Assembly: GCA_947579665.1 (NCBI GenBank)
Contig: OX388351.1
Span: 51,344,939-51,408,938, forward strand
From: Sympetrum striolatum
Taxonomy: Eukaryota > Arthropoda > Insecta > Odonata > Libellulidae
Direction of reading: 5' to 3'
DNA length: 64,000 bases
In this document: positions 46,851-58,354 of the stretch, piece after piece
Layout: each line of letters opens with the position of its first letter
Position numbering within the stretch: the stretch's first letter is position 1
Notes under the pieces: model-generated
Database searches by the model: none
Seen by the model: only the letters and a program-made list of their open reading frames with translations
What the model was told of the DNA's origin: nothing
Position numbers and translations under genes: made by a program

Positions 46851-48146
46851 ATGTGATATTCAGAAGTCGCAGGATACGGATTTAAATTACTACTGTATGC
46901 ATATTGGAATGAATGGAATAAAATATTCTTAATCTACGCAATACATTTGTGAAGTAACGTTCAGCTTCGATCTGGCGACAAATTTATGTTAAAGGTATGC
47001 GCTTTTTGGAAATTCGGAAGATGTGTCGAGACGTTGGGTCACAGAAAAACACGAAAAATCGTGAGCCTCACTTATGGAGGTCGTCGATGGAGAGGCCGTT
47101 CCCTAATGGGGACGTTTAGGGCGGGGAATCTTCTCGAATGTAGATGAGCTTCCAAAATGGAGAATCCCTGAAAATCCAGTAATCATCCGTGAGGAGTGGG
47201 CGAGTCCGGCCGAGTCTTTCTCAAGCGGTGAAAGGGCGTTAGGTAACCGACAACTTTTTCGCTCGCAACGTCATTCATTCTCAATGAGAAGGCGCAAATG
47301 TCGAAGGTCGATCCCAGCGCTCCCACGGATTCCTGGGGAATTATCGGTCGGCCTTTATGACCGCCTACGCGGAGCGCCCACTTGTTATTTCATTTCCATT
47401 GATACGATATCGGCAGTTCGGTCCCTGGGTTGTCTCTCGTTTTCCAGCGAGAGTTTTTCTTTTTCTCAGCAATATGAATTGCGACATTTAGTGGCGTTGT
47501 GCGTAATGAAGGGAAATTCAAGGTGTACATTGTTGTCGGGTTCATTTTTCCGTGCTTGCTGCGCTCCCTTTCCCCCCGTGGGCGTTTTAAAGAGGAAATT
47601 TCCGTCTGTAATCATCAGCCGGAAGGCTCGCTGGATCCAAAGCCCTTGTATCTTTAGCTGCAAAGGTTTGGAGGTGAAATTGATGAGGGAAGTCTGTTTG
47701 TGAAGTTTTCACCTCAAAGGCTGGTTGGTGCCTCTAACATTAGCTACCACAGGCTAGTCAGGGAAATGAGGCTTACTAGAAAAGATGAGGAATGTTGTAG
47801 TTGAATCCTCTCTGAGACTGAGTGCTATTATTGGAAAATTTGTGTTCAAAACCCAATGAGGTACGCAGCCGCCGGTTCGTCACCGCGAATTCCGCTCTCA
47901 GAAATCAAAAGCGTTAACTAATACTTTCCATTCAAGATATTGTCCCTAAACCAACTAAATTAAAATTGTCGCATTTATCTGAATTTTACTCTTCACAAAT
48001 CACATGAGAAATAATAAGGTTTTAGATGACTAATTAAATGGGCTACACGAACACATTTCTCTGAAGTTACGCTCCACTTAACCGTTTTATAACAAAGTTT
48101 TGATTTCTTTAAACGAAATAGCATGTGGTTTGTATTCTAATGGTTC

Positions 48147-48194
48147 CCGCTGCATTTCCGGAATAACTTACCCTTAAGACTTCGAAAATGCATC
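48147..48194. repeat. Short dispersed repeat, copy B
   Basis: GCTGCATTTCCGGAATAACT then TACCCTTAAGACTTCGAAAA; matches 34729-34778. Confidence 0.5.
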
Positions 48195-48630
48195 AAATCT
48201 TCATCGTGCCAATGAAAAGAGAGCGACTGAGGGAAATGACGAGAATTTTATATTGGATTGATAAAGAGTATTAGCAGTTTTAAAAATTATCACGGGTGTA
48301 AAAATTCGGGATGATTGTTCTTAACCTTTAAGTTAATAAAAGTGACATAAAATACGAAGCACGCATATATGCAAAGTTCTACTCTTACTTAGTAAGAATT
48401 TATGTACCTTATTAACACTATACGAAATTCGTACGTCTGTATAAGTACGTCTGATGGCGATGAGGAGTTAAGTACATCAGATTGATACTATTAATAACAC
48501 TTTCTGTAATGTGTGTTAGTTAGAGAACCTACATAAACTCCATTATATATCATACCGTAGTATCTTTCGTATCGTCTTAGAAATAAATGGAAGATGAGAC
48601 ATTATAGTATAGTATAGAGACAATAACAAT

Positions 48631-48996
48631 ATTTAAAGGGATGATTATCCTTTTAATGGAGAAGGTAATCAATTATATACTATAAAAAATCTGATTGGAG
48701 AATGCATCCTCGACGGTAATTATATTTTTAGAACCGGGCCAAATAATATTTTGTAGATGAAAATCATAACTGGAAAGGCGTACATAACTCGATGTAGAAA
48801 ATATTTTCGTTTACAACTCAGAAACTTCCTAAAGAAAAATGTCATGTGCGATGAGCATCTTTTATGCAAGTATGGAAGGTAATCCGTTTTTATTTTTAAA
48901 CAAACAAGTTTCACAAGAGGAACTCCCTAGAAAGAGTATATTCTAATTTCGGTGATAGAATTTCTTGCCGGTAATTTTGCTGTTATTACTTTTTCT
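48631..48996 (+). repeat. Diverged duplicated segment, copy A
   Basis: Collinear with 51062-51427. Shared words include TTTTAATGGAGAAGGTAATC, GTAGATGAAAATC, CTTCCTAAA, AAACAAACAAGTTTCACA and TTCTTGCCGGTAATTTT. On the minus strand both copies keep a 61-64 codon open frame starting MKLVCL and containing VMY(A/V)FPV. Identity is roughly three quarters by eye. Confidence 0.75.
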
Positions 48997-50027
48997 ATTG
49001 TTTATAGTTAGAATATCTCCCGATAAACACGCTTTTATGTATGTGCGTAAGTACGAATAAGGCAGGGACTAAAGTATATGAAAGATGCACCACCCTCCGT
49101 CCTTCTCCGAAAGACCTGCAGAAAGAGAATTTTTCTCAAGGAACGAGTGATTTTTTTGAGAAATTCCCCTGCCGTCGTAAAAGTTGCCTTTTTAAAATTC
49201 GTCTCAGTTTTGAAAATAAAGTGTCAAACGGAGTGACGAACTTTGATTCCATATTCTCCATGTTTCACGTGCCCGTGCTTTGCCCAGGGAATATGAACTA
49301 TCGAACAGCGTGACCTTTTCGTCACGAGAACTTTCCTGGAAACTAGCAAAATAAAATAAGATTGGAATGACGGGGATTTCTAGGACATTGGCTAATCAAA
49401 AGTATCAATGTAGACATTTTCAACACGCGGAGTATTGTGCTCCTTACTTGAATAGCAATGGTTTTCAATCTTAAATGTCATGAATATACTCTGCAAAAGG
49501 GTGTTGTCTCTCAGCACAAGTAAATTGAATGGGCTGCATGCTGATTTGACGGAGAATTTTACTACAGTGTAGAATGAGAAAGACAATATAATCCGTAAAA
49601 ACTCCATTAAAACGTTTCAGAAAAATATAAGCTAAGTGTCATTTATGAATGTGCGGAAAAATATTATGTACGCCGTCAATAACTAAGTTGCCGGACCGAT
49701 ATCTATATAATTTTATTTACCGCCTTACTTTAATTAACGTTGTCTGTAATTACTATAAGTCGGAATCCATTATTCATATGTTATTAAGATGAATGCAACT
49801 ATGAAAACCTACTTCTAAAATGTTCTTTGAATGCTCCATTGGTTCATAAAAGTTGTGCAAAATAAGGTAACGATTAATTCATTCATCAAATACAAACGTG
49901 AAGATAAGATAAGAATTTTCATTTCGTTGGCAGGTTGTAATGTAAATTAATTACACATGATGAATTAATTAAAAGGTGAAGTGTGTGAATGAATAAATTA
50001 TACTATGATTAAATTAAAACGTGATGC

Positions 50028-50051
50028 ATTGATATGCATCACGATATTGCG
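50028..50051. repeat. 10-bp-stem hairpin
   Basis: CGTGATGCAT, four bases, then ATGCATCACG. No T run follows, so I do not read it as a terminator. Confidence 0.5.
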
Positions 50052-50588
50052 CGCGATAGTATTGTTATATCATCCCCAGATTTTGTTTTTCAGGGTGAGG
50101 AACAACGCTATCAACTCACTTTAATCTAATAATTATATTGTTTTGGATCAGAAATTTGGTAAAGGTATGCAAAGAGTTATATTTCCCTATAGATCACATG
50201 GTACAATGAGCTACGTTTCGTTTTCGTTTCGAAGCACGTTGCGTTGGATGGCATTGTTAACCTTTCACCACCTTCAACGTTGCAAAGATGCGTGGTATCC
50301 TAGAATAGTATCCTCATTTATTCCCCCTGTACGGCGTCGCTATCTTTGGCAGCATCCGCTGTGCTTTATGAATTATTTCACCGATTAGACGAATCTCTTT
50401 ATGTGTCGGAAGTTTTGTGCTGCGCTACTCCTCTTTGGCACAGTCATTCCTCTCGTAAGAATCAACAGTTGCGGAATTTCAGGCTGGAAAGACTAAACCG
50501 CCGGTGGAATGTGTACGCTGCTGACCTTACAATTTGAATGACTTTAATTGGAAACCTTGCAGTCATTGCTAATTATCATTGATGGTCA

Positions 50589-50842
50589 TTAGAGGTTTAA
50601 ATCTCCAAAAGCCGTCTTTGTCGGCGCTCCTCGTCTCATTCACCGGAATTCCGAGAAAACAAGAAAGTACACCGCACTTTTTATGTATACGTATTTCGAA
50701 CTCCTGAAGATGAATGCATCGCTTCCGAAGTACGTATTGAGTGCGCTCCAAAAGTGCGGTGTCCTTTCTTGTTTTATCGGAATACCAGTGAATGAGACGA
50801 GGAAAGCCGACAAAGACGGCTATTGGAGATTTAAACCTCTAA
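50589..50842. mobile_element. MITE with about 95-bp terminal inverted repeats
   Basis: The left end is TTAGAGGTTTAAATCTCC, the right end GGAGATTTAAACCTCTAA. Both arms carry GCCGTCTTTGTCGGC, CGTCTCATTCAC and AAACAAGAAAG in the same order. The spacer is about 60 bp, with no coding. Relatives are at 37735-37851 and, more diverged, 58155-58354. Confidence 0.8.
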
Positions 50843-51061
50843 TTCCTTAACAGCCGTGTTCCAAATTTTCTTCCTTTACATTGATAGTCAAATGAAGGCA
50901 ACCTCATCTCCAACGAAATTTTCTCAATCCATTTTCTATTGCGTTATGACGGCACGTCTTTTCAAAAACAAGTATATGATAACAAATATATTTTTTTTCG
51001 GCTCTTTATTGGAATAGTGGTCCTCTCCGGCCTTATTAAAGATCGAATAATAACCATAATG

Positions 51062-51427
51062 ATATTTCAAGGAATGATTTTTCTTTTAATGGAGAAGGTA
51101 ATCGATTATATAGGTACTGTGAAAAAAATTCTTGGATAACGTACGATTGACATCAATTATGTGGTTAGAATAGGGTTAGATAATATTTCGTAGATGAAAA
51201 TCGTAACTGGAAAAACGTACATAACTTGATACAGAAAATATTGTTTAAAATTCAGAGTCTTCCTAAAACAAAATGTTATGTCCGATGGGCATCTTTTAGG
51301 GGAAAGTATTCCATTTTTGTTTGTTAAACAAACAAGTTTCACAGGAGAAAAACTCCGCTGAATAACAGTATTATCAATTTCCGCGAGTCTTTCTTGCCGG
51401 TAATTTTACTCTCATTACCTTTTCTTT
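51062..51427 (+). repeat. Diverged duplicated segment, copy B
   Basis: Second copy of 48631-48996, in the same orientation and about 2.43 kb away. The block lies just right of the MITE at 50589-50842, which is absent beside copy A. Confidence 0.75.
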
Positions 51428-53212
51428 TCTTGAAACTCGATAAATTTCTACTAGTAGTGCATCTTTAGGAAAGAAAAATATATACGAAGCTCTGATCGTA
51501 AAAATATACAAATCCGTAATGATTGATAATAATACCCTCGCTGTTATCTATTTATTATTGTACTCGTTTTATCATGGTACCAGATTTAGCGGGTCTGTAA
51601 TCGCATAGTATTTTTTAGTAAAGCTATTTTTCTGATAAGGTTTAACTTGTATAGACTTGGATACCTAGCATAATATTTAACCCTGCAAAGCCGCCTGGAG
51701 GTCTAGAGTTACGTCTTACTAAGCTGGAAAAACCAAATATTTCCTTAGCATTCTTATCTTCTGTTTACCTTTTTCCGATCCCTTATCTTGAACCACCTCT
51801 TCCTTCGTTCTTGGGTCATTCCTCGGCATCCTAAACTCGAAATAAACATACTTCAATTTCTTTCGTTGAAGACTGAATAGCTAACATGTCATAGGCTTTC
51901 ATAGTTTGCTTTCACTTCATATTGCCTTACCATCTCAAACATCGTTATCTATCTTTTTAGTTAGTTTAAGTGCAAACTTGGATTGATTAATAGACGAACG
52001 AAAAATAGAAGATGTTAAGGGTGAATTCTTATTAAACAATGGGGTGTAGTGAAATTAAGTGCCTGCGGCATACAATCATGCCGAACTCTCGCTCTGATTT
52101 ACTGAAATACTGAATTTCAGAGGCCTCAGAGTGTGGTTAAGAGGTTTGACATTTCTAACTGTTAAAAAAAGAACCATCCTTATAAAGCGGACGGAAAAGT
52201 TACTCGAATTTTAGGTAAACAACTGCATTCGAAATGTTTGAAATAGCATTGAAAATAAAAGAGATATGGGTAAACATTTTGCTGAATCTACCTTTTCAAT
52301 CTATCGAAACAACCGTCATTTTAGGACCTCTATAGAAAATGATAACATTATGCTATTATTTGGTGATATTTTGATGGTAATGTTTAAAAACTGTATTTGA
52401 TGTATAAAATGTGCAAGAATCCCGTAAAGGTTAACGGCTACTTGGGATGCCTCAGTTAAACGTGGCGATAAATTCAATGAACGTAGAGCAAGTGCTACAG
52501 CGGAAGGGTAATATTCGCCCTTCTAGATTTGCCGATCCGATAGTTGGGGAAAAACAAGAACGCAAAGACAAATGTTTTCAGAACCCTTTTCTTTCTGCGA
52601 ACGGTCCGTGATACTAATATACGAACGAAATAGAGGGATCGTTTGGTGTTTATCCTTCTACCACTTGCCGATGGGGAGTTTAATAGGGTATGAATGTAAT
52701 TGTAGTTGAAATCGGTGAGATAATACCTTCTATGGAGCTGGTCGCTGGTCTTACTACCACAAGAAGGTGAATGGAATTGTTTTTGTGTACTATAGATTGA
52801 CATGTATATTTCACTTTGGTCCATCTATGCTTATGGCTATGATAGTGTACAAGTTACCGAGGTAATTGAATAAGGGAATAACAAATGCTATGAAAAATAC
52901 TATTCATTGTGCCGCACTTGCCCAGATTTCTTTATTTGTGCTATTCTGAATCAGCGATGACCATCTTAATTTAAGTTACAATTCTCTGGTACAATAATGT
53001 CGCATTTTAGCAAGGCAATTGTTTTCTATTGCCTGCGCCGAAAAGCACATACATACTACTAAATATCTTAATGTGTAATTTAAATTATGCACAGGAACAG
53101 AGTAACAAGCCATCATTTGCACAGTTAAAATTGAGTTCATAACAAGGATAATGTTAAAGACTTACAGTTTAGAGTCCTCATTACGCTACATTTTCTTACG
53201 AAAGGATAAAGT

Positions 53213-53457
53213 ATAGGTTCCCAAACAATTTCTTCCCCGTGAAAGCCTGCCTAATATTCAATTTTGCTGTTAAAAAGCAAAATTTTTTTTCATTTAATAA
53301 TATAATATTTTAAAACTGGATCTCTGGCTTCTAAAAGCAACAAAACACTCAGAAATTGGAAAAAATCTTGGACCCCTAATTTGTTCTCCCTGACATCTAC
53401 CCTCGGCAAATCTGCATGGACCCCTGGGGCTCCATTTGGGCCAGTTTGGGAACCTAT
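53213..53457. mobile_element. hAT-like MITE
   Basis: Terminal inverted repeats ATAGGTTCCCAAAC (left) and GTTTGGGAACCTAT (right). Near the right end are GGACCCCTGGGGCTCCATTT and TTGGGCCAG. The (C)AG(G)GGTTCCCAAAC end and the GGACCCC motif are typical of hAT/Charlie-type non-autonomous elements. The element is 245 bp, with no transposase. I could not find an exact 8-bp target duplication. Confidence 0.65.
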
Positions 53458-56400
53458 GGGATGGTGGTCACTTTAGGCGAAATTTATTCCCCAAACTTCG
53501 TGAAATTGGTGGGTTGGTTTTAAAACATCAGCATTCTAACCCTCTGTCGTACGTTGTGCAACCCTGATCTAGAAGGTGTAACATGGCCAGTAACATTCTC
53601 TTCTTTTGTGTACCTGTTTTCCCATTACCTTCAACATCAACTTTCTCTTCTTTATCTCCCCATCTCTGCATTCTCCCTTACGATTCCCTCTTCACGCCTT
53701 CCCGTAATTCTCTTCTCCTCCATTTGTTTTTCTCTCCGTTTCCGTCCTTAACGGCCCTCCCTTTGTCCCCTTCGTGTCTCCTCCGCCTTTGCTTAAGCAG
53801 ATAACGTCTGAGCGGCTCTTATTTACACAAATCTCCCCATCCCTTCTCCGATCCCATCTACCCGTGTATTCGCGTGCACTTCCTTTCCGCTCTGTTTCCA
53901 ATTTCGCCCGCCAGAGTGCCGGCGTGCGTGCGTGGGCGTCTAGGAACCCGTCGGCTATTCCGACGTCCATCGCTAAAGGTCATTCCCACTAAATTGTACG
54001 TCACGGGCGGACGCATCCTCCTTTGTCCTCTCTCCCGAATAAATCAGACGGAAGTTTTTTTTCATCCTCCACCCTTTGCTCTCCCTTGTTCGACATTTCC
54101 TTCTCCGACTGCCCTACAGCTCTGAAGGTACCTTTAGGATGTTAGGAGGGGTTTTTGACGTCGAATACCTTTCGGTACGTGGTCTAAATGAGGGGTCTGC
54201 AAACTGTCGAGGTCTTCGCAACTATGTCTTGATGAATAGAGCTTTCTTCTCGAGTCTATTGCGACAGGATAGAGGAAATTGTCCTTTCGTTTGATTTCGT
54301 CTTTTCCTGCCTGTTACGTCACCCTGTTTTTACCTTATCTACTACTTGTTTTCGAGATTTTTTCACCTTCCTTCTTTGCTGGTATTTTCCCTCACAGTGA
54401 GATTTTGCCTTCTATAGCCATCAGTTGAGAAGCTCTTACCTAGAAAGTCCAATCTTTTTTTGTCACTGGGGTTGGATTCTTCCTATAAATTTATTTTATT
54501 TAAACCTTATTTTTTCGGTTTGTATCTGTGTATCCTGTATTTTGGGTATAGTAGATTTGATTGTGTAAATTTCCTTTGCTTTTATTATGTTTGTATTAAT
54601 TGTTTGTGTCAAGATATGCTATATTATACATACTAATTATATATAACAGATAGGTATATAATTTTTGTTCTGATAGGAGAATCCCTGCAGAGCACAGTGA
54701 ACATTAATGCAATGTAAGACCTTTTTCTGGGTGAATCGGGCGAAGATAGCTGGTGACTACTTTTTCAATACCTTTGGCAAAACATTCTCGATCTTCCCAT
54801 TTATTTCTATTTAACTATTAATGTACTTACGTAAAACACTTTTAACTACGAAAGTATTATCACTAACAGAAAGAGGAAGATTGCGTGCAGAATTTTATGC
54901 CAAAAATCCAATGTTTCATGAATAAAGGAATGAATGACACCCGTTTCGAAAAGAACAAAAAGATATCCCGCTTTTCTTCGATATTCATCTTTTTTGTATA
55001 ATTTTACCATTAAGTTATAAATTAACCAAAATTAAATTGCATTGCCAAGCATAAGCAAGTATCTTACGGTTCAGAATAATTATAGAAGAGGTAATTCACG
55101 CAAATAAATTTCTCATCATATATTGGTGATCATAAATCCAAATGCATTATTGTTTATTTGTAGGAGAGGTTTATCATAAATCATTTGTAAGGCCGTTTAG
55201 GGTTGCAAAGCTCGGAGCAAAGGTCACGTCTAGTGATGCATAAACATGAAAGAGAATACTAAATGTTATATGGATGCCCAAAGTCTGGAAGGCTGTAGAG
55301 TTAGGGGACTAAAAGAGAAAAAATAGCATGGATGGAGGAAAAAGTCAGGTTGGGAATCTTTCCCAGCAGGAGTATTAATACAATTCGTAGCACCGTAATA
55401 TTTTTCTTCATATTTTGTAACCATCCTTCAATGTCCAACAGTGTTACTTCTTCATCACAGTGTATGAATTGGTAACAAATTACAGTGTAGTAATTTTTAG
55501 ATGCTAAAAATATGATCAAGGTGAACATTTCAATCTAAAAGTGACTCTTAATGTCATTCCTTTTGATAAATAGAGGAGATAATCCATAAATAATTGAGAA
55601 AAGCCGTGATGTATACTAAGAAAGTGAGAAGAATGAGGATAGTTTATATAAAAGAGGCTTTTTAACCACCGTATAAGTAGTTTTACTCCGTTGATTACAC
55701 CTTTTTGAAAACATAAATAAAATAACTTCCACGATCATTTTTCTTTCGAATGTATTGTGTTTTAAACGTTCAATACTTGACTAGAAATGATATTTGATAA
55801 CATATTGTAGCATTTTTGATTGCTGTAAAAAATTGCCATGTGAGTAGTTTTCAAAATCTCTCAAAATCAACTGTAACATGTATTGACTGAATCGCCGGTA
55901 ATTTTGATCGAATAATGGAAAAGAATTATCATTTCAAGGGTAATGAAGGAGTATGTTATTTTGATTCCAGTTATTCGAATGAGGCAACTTCAAAGAACAT
56001 TCCCTTCTTGGACTTTTCACGTGATATATGCTCATCAGAGATGAAGAGAGAGGAGGAACGGAAGAGCGGGTATCAGGTAAGAAGAGACGTATGATTTAGA
56101 ATTAGGAGAAGTTACGTTTAATGGGGTTTGAAGGAGGTGCAGGGATGGGTAACGGGAGCAAGGTAGGGTCTCAGGCGGAGTAGATGGAAGGGAATGGGGG
56201 CAATGGACAGGGATATTCAAGGTTGACGTGGGGAAGGGCAGATGGTTGAGGGGTTAGGTGAAAGGTAAACAAGGGGAAGATGGCGGTAGGTAGTGAGGTT
56301 TATGGTGCACTCCGCCATATTGATGCTCGCGAGCCACATAAGCTCTTACGTATGTCAAGCGTGTCTTTCTACCCACACTATCGGATGTTTTCAGTAAAAA

Positions 56401-58154
56401 TTTCTTGTCTATTGCCATTCTTAATTTGTGATTTAATTATTTACTACTTTAGTGTTTTAAATGTTTCGGCGAATCTACTGTTCTTACTACAGAATTACTT
56501 AAGAACTTTATTTATAATCAACTTTCAATGACAAAGAACACGTTTTTCTCTCTATATTGCTTCCTGATGTTATTTGTGTTGTCCTTTATGGTAATATTCA
56601 TATGTTTCATCCTTTTTAACTCATTTTATAGTTTATTACATCCACCTTCGCTTGGTATCCTGGGTATGGGCATATGGGTACCTCTATGGATATCTTTCTG
56701 CAGTGGATATATTTTTCCGTGTTCAAAATTATCTTAATTATATACTATAATTCATAGAAAACGTAATTTTTCTGATAAATTCAATAAGCATATGCAGCGA
56801 CTCTTTGTTTGAGATTCTCGTCGTATGACGTGTTTATTAGGGTAGAAAAATCATTTTCATTCCGAATCAAATTTTCCTTATGCGAGAAAGTTGTATACTG
56901 ATAAGAGAGTATCGCAGACATTTTTTTTGAAATATGATAATATTAACCACTGCCGCCTGAGACCTACAATTTAAAAATTTGAGAAATTACAGGCACAAAT
57001 GAGAAACGCCTATGTAGACTGTTATTCTAAATACCGACGATTTATGTATTTCTCTGTATTAACTTCTAAAATTTTAAAATTATTTAACATAAGCTATGTT
57101 TCTACGATGCCTGAGAATAGTCAACAAATTTGGAGTGTAGGCTACTTGCGAAAGAACTAAAATTTCCCACGAAATAGGACATCTTTTCACATTTGGCGTT
57201 TGAAAAGCCTTCATTGCCATAATTTTCTTATTTTTTCATATTTAATTCTATAAAAACATCTCAGTCATCATTTCGTATGAAGTAATCCCTGAAAGTAAAC
57301 CATAATAATTATCGATTTTGAAATTAACGTTAATTTTGACGATAAAAATGCATTTGTTTATCTTCAAGCCACCAGTAGCCTGAGGAATTGGTCGATTACC
57401 CAAAAACCCCTCGTCTACTTTGTTAGTTTGTGGAAAAAGTATAGAAGTTACTATTTTTCTATGAGATTACTTCCAGTTAACGCTTTGTCAATTCCTCCCG
57501 TACCTCGCGATCTTTGCTAACTGGAATTCCAGTCCCCTACTTCGTCGATGAGCTCTGAACTAATGAACTTTCCGAAATGCTTCGTTCGGCAATCTGATCT
57601 CCTCGGCTGGAGCAAATTCCACCCGAGGGACTTTATTGTAGCCGAGACACTGCTGCCGAGCCTGAAATCTCCGCTAACAAACAGTTTCGTTGGACCCTGG
57701 CTAAATTGGAAGCGAACCCTACTTCTTGAGCATCACAAAACGTGCAGCAATATCCGAGAAGAGGTAAAAGAAGGGAAAAACAAGATATTTCTTTAACTCT
57801 CAATGAAATCCCCTCAGAATTTTACTAGTTAATCCTAACGATCCCCTATCCCTCTATCTTTCCCTACGAAACAAAAGGTAAAATTTTATAGTATTAGGCC
57901 GGTTCCGTGGAAGGACATGGATAAATGTATAATATAATAATTTTTACCCTTAATATATATATGTATGTATTTTTTTTTATGTGGCGATGTACTTATGATG
58001 GCGACCTAACCGAAAGTGTTGATTGACGTTGAAAAATGTATATTATAAAGTGGAAATTACTAAGTTTTGTCATTTCTATCGAAATTCAAACTATAAAGTT
58101 TAAGAGGAGGGCGATAGTCCCATTTCTGGTTTAGCAACTTTGTCTCGTGGAGGT

Positions 58155-58354
58155 ATAGAGGTTAAAAAATACTCTTAAAAAGAGGTCTTTGTTAGTATTC
58201 CGTACCACGTTGTAACCGGTTCTGGAAAAGCGGAAAGATCTGGATTACTGACCCTCTAAGAGGCACCCTTTCTAGGTCAGTAATCTGGGACTTTTCGTTG
58301 TTTCCAGACCTTTTGTAACGCTGGCAAAGACGGCTTTTGTAGATTTTTTATCTA
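58155..58354. mobile_element. Diverged MITE, distant relative of 50589-50842
   Basis: The outer ends TAGAGGTTAAAAAAT and ATTTTTTATCTA pair. The right arm in reverse reads CTACAAAAGCCGTCTTTGCC, as in the 50.6-kb family. A strong internal hairpin (GGATTACTGACC ... GGTCAGTAATC, 58231-58290) forms the centre. Confidence 0.55.

Noticed and set aside
47284..47703. 139-codon plus-strand frame
   Set aside because: No recognisable motif, an odd basic and cysteine-rich composition, an opposing minus frame, and no promoter or polyadenylation context.
53692..53970. 92-codon minus-strand frame
   Set aside because: It lies opposite a pyrimidine-rich stretch; the charged composition (K, R, E, G) follows from purine richness.
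57548..57796. 82-codon plus-strand frame in a GC-richer patch
   Set aside because: No family recognised and no splice context. Possible but unsupported.
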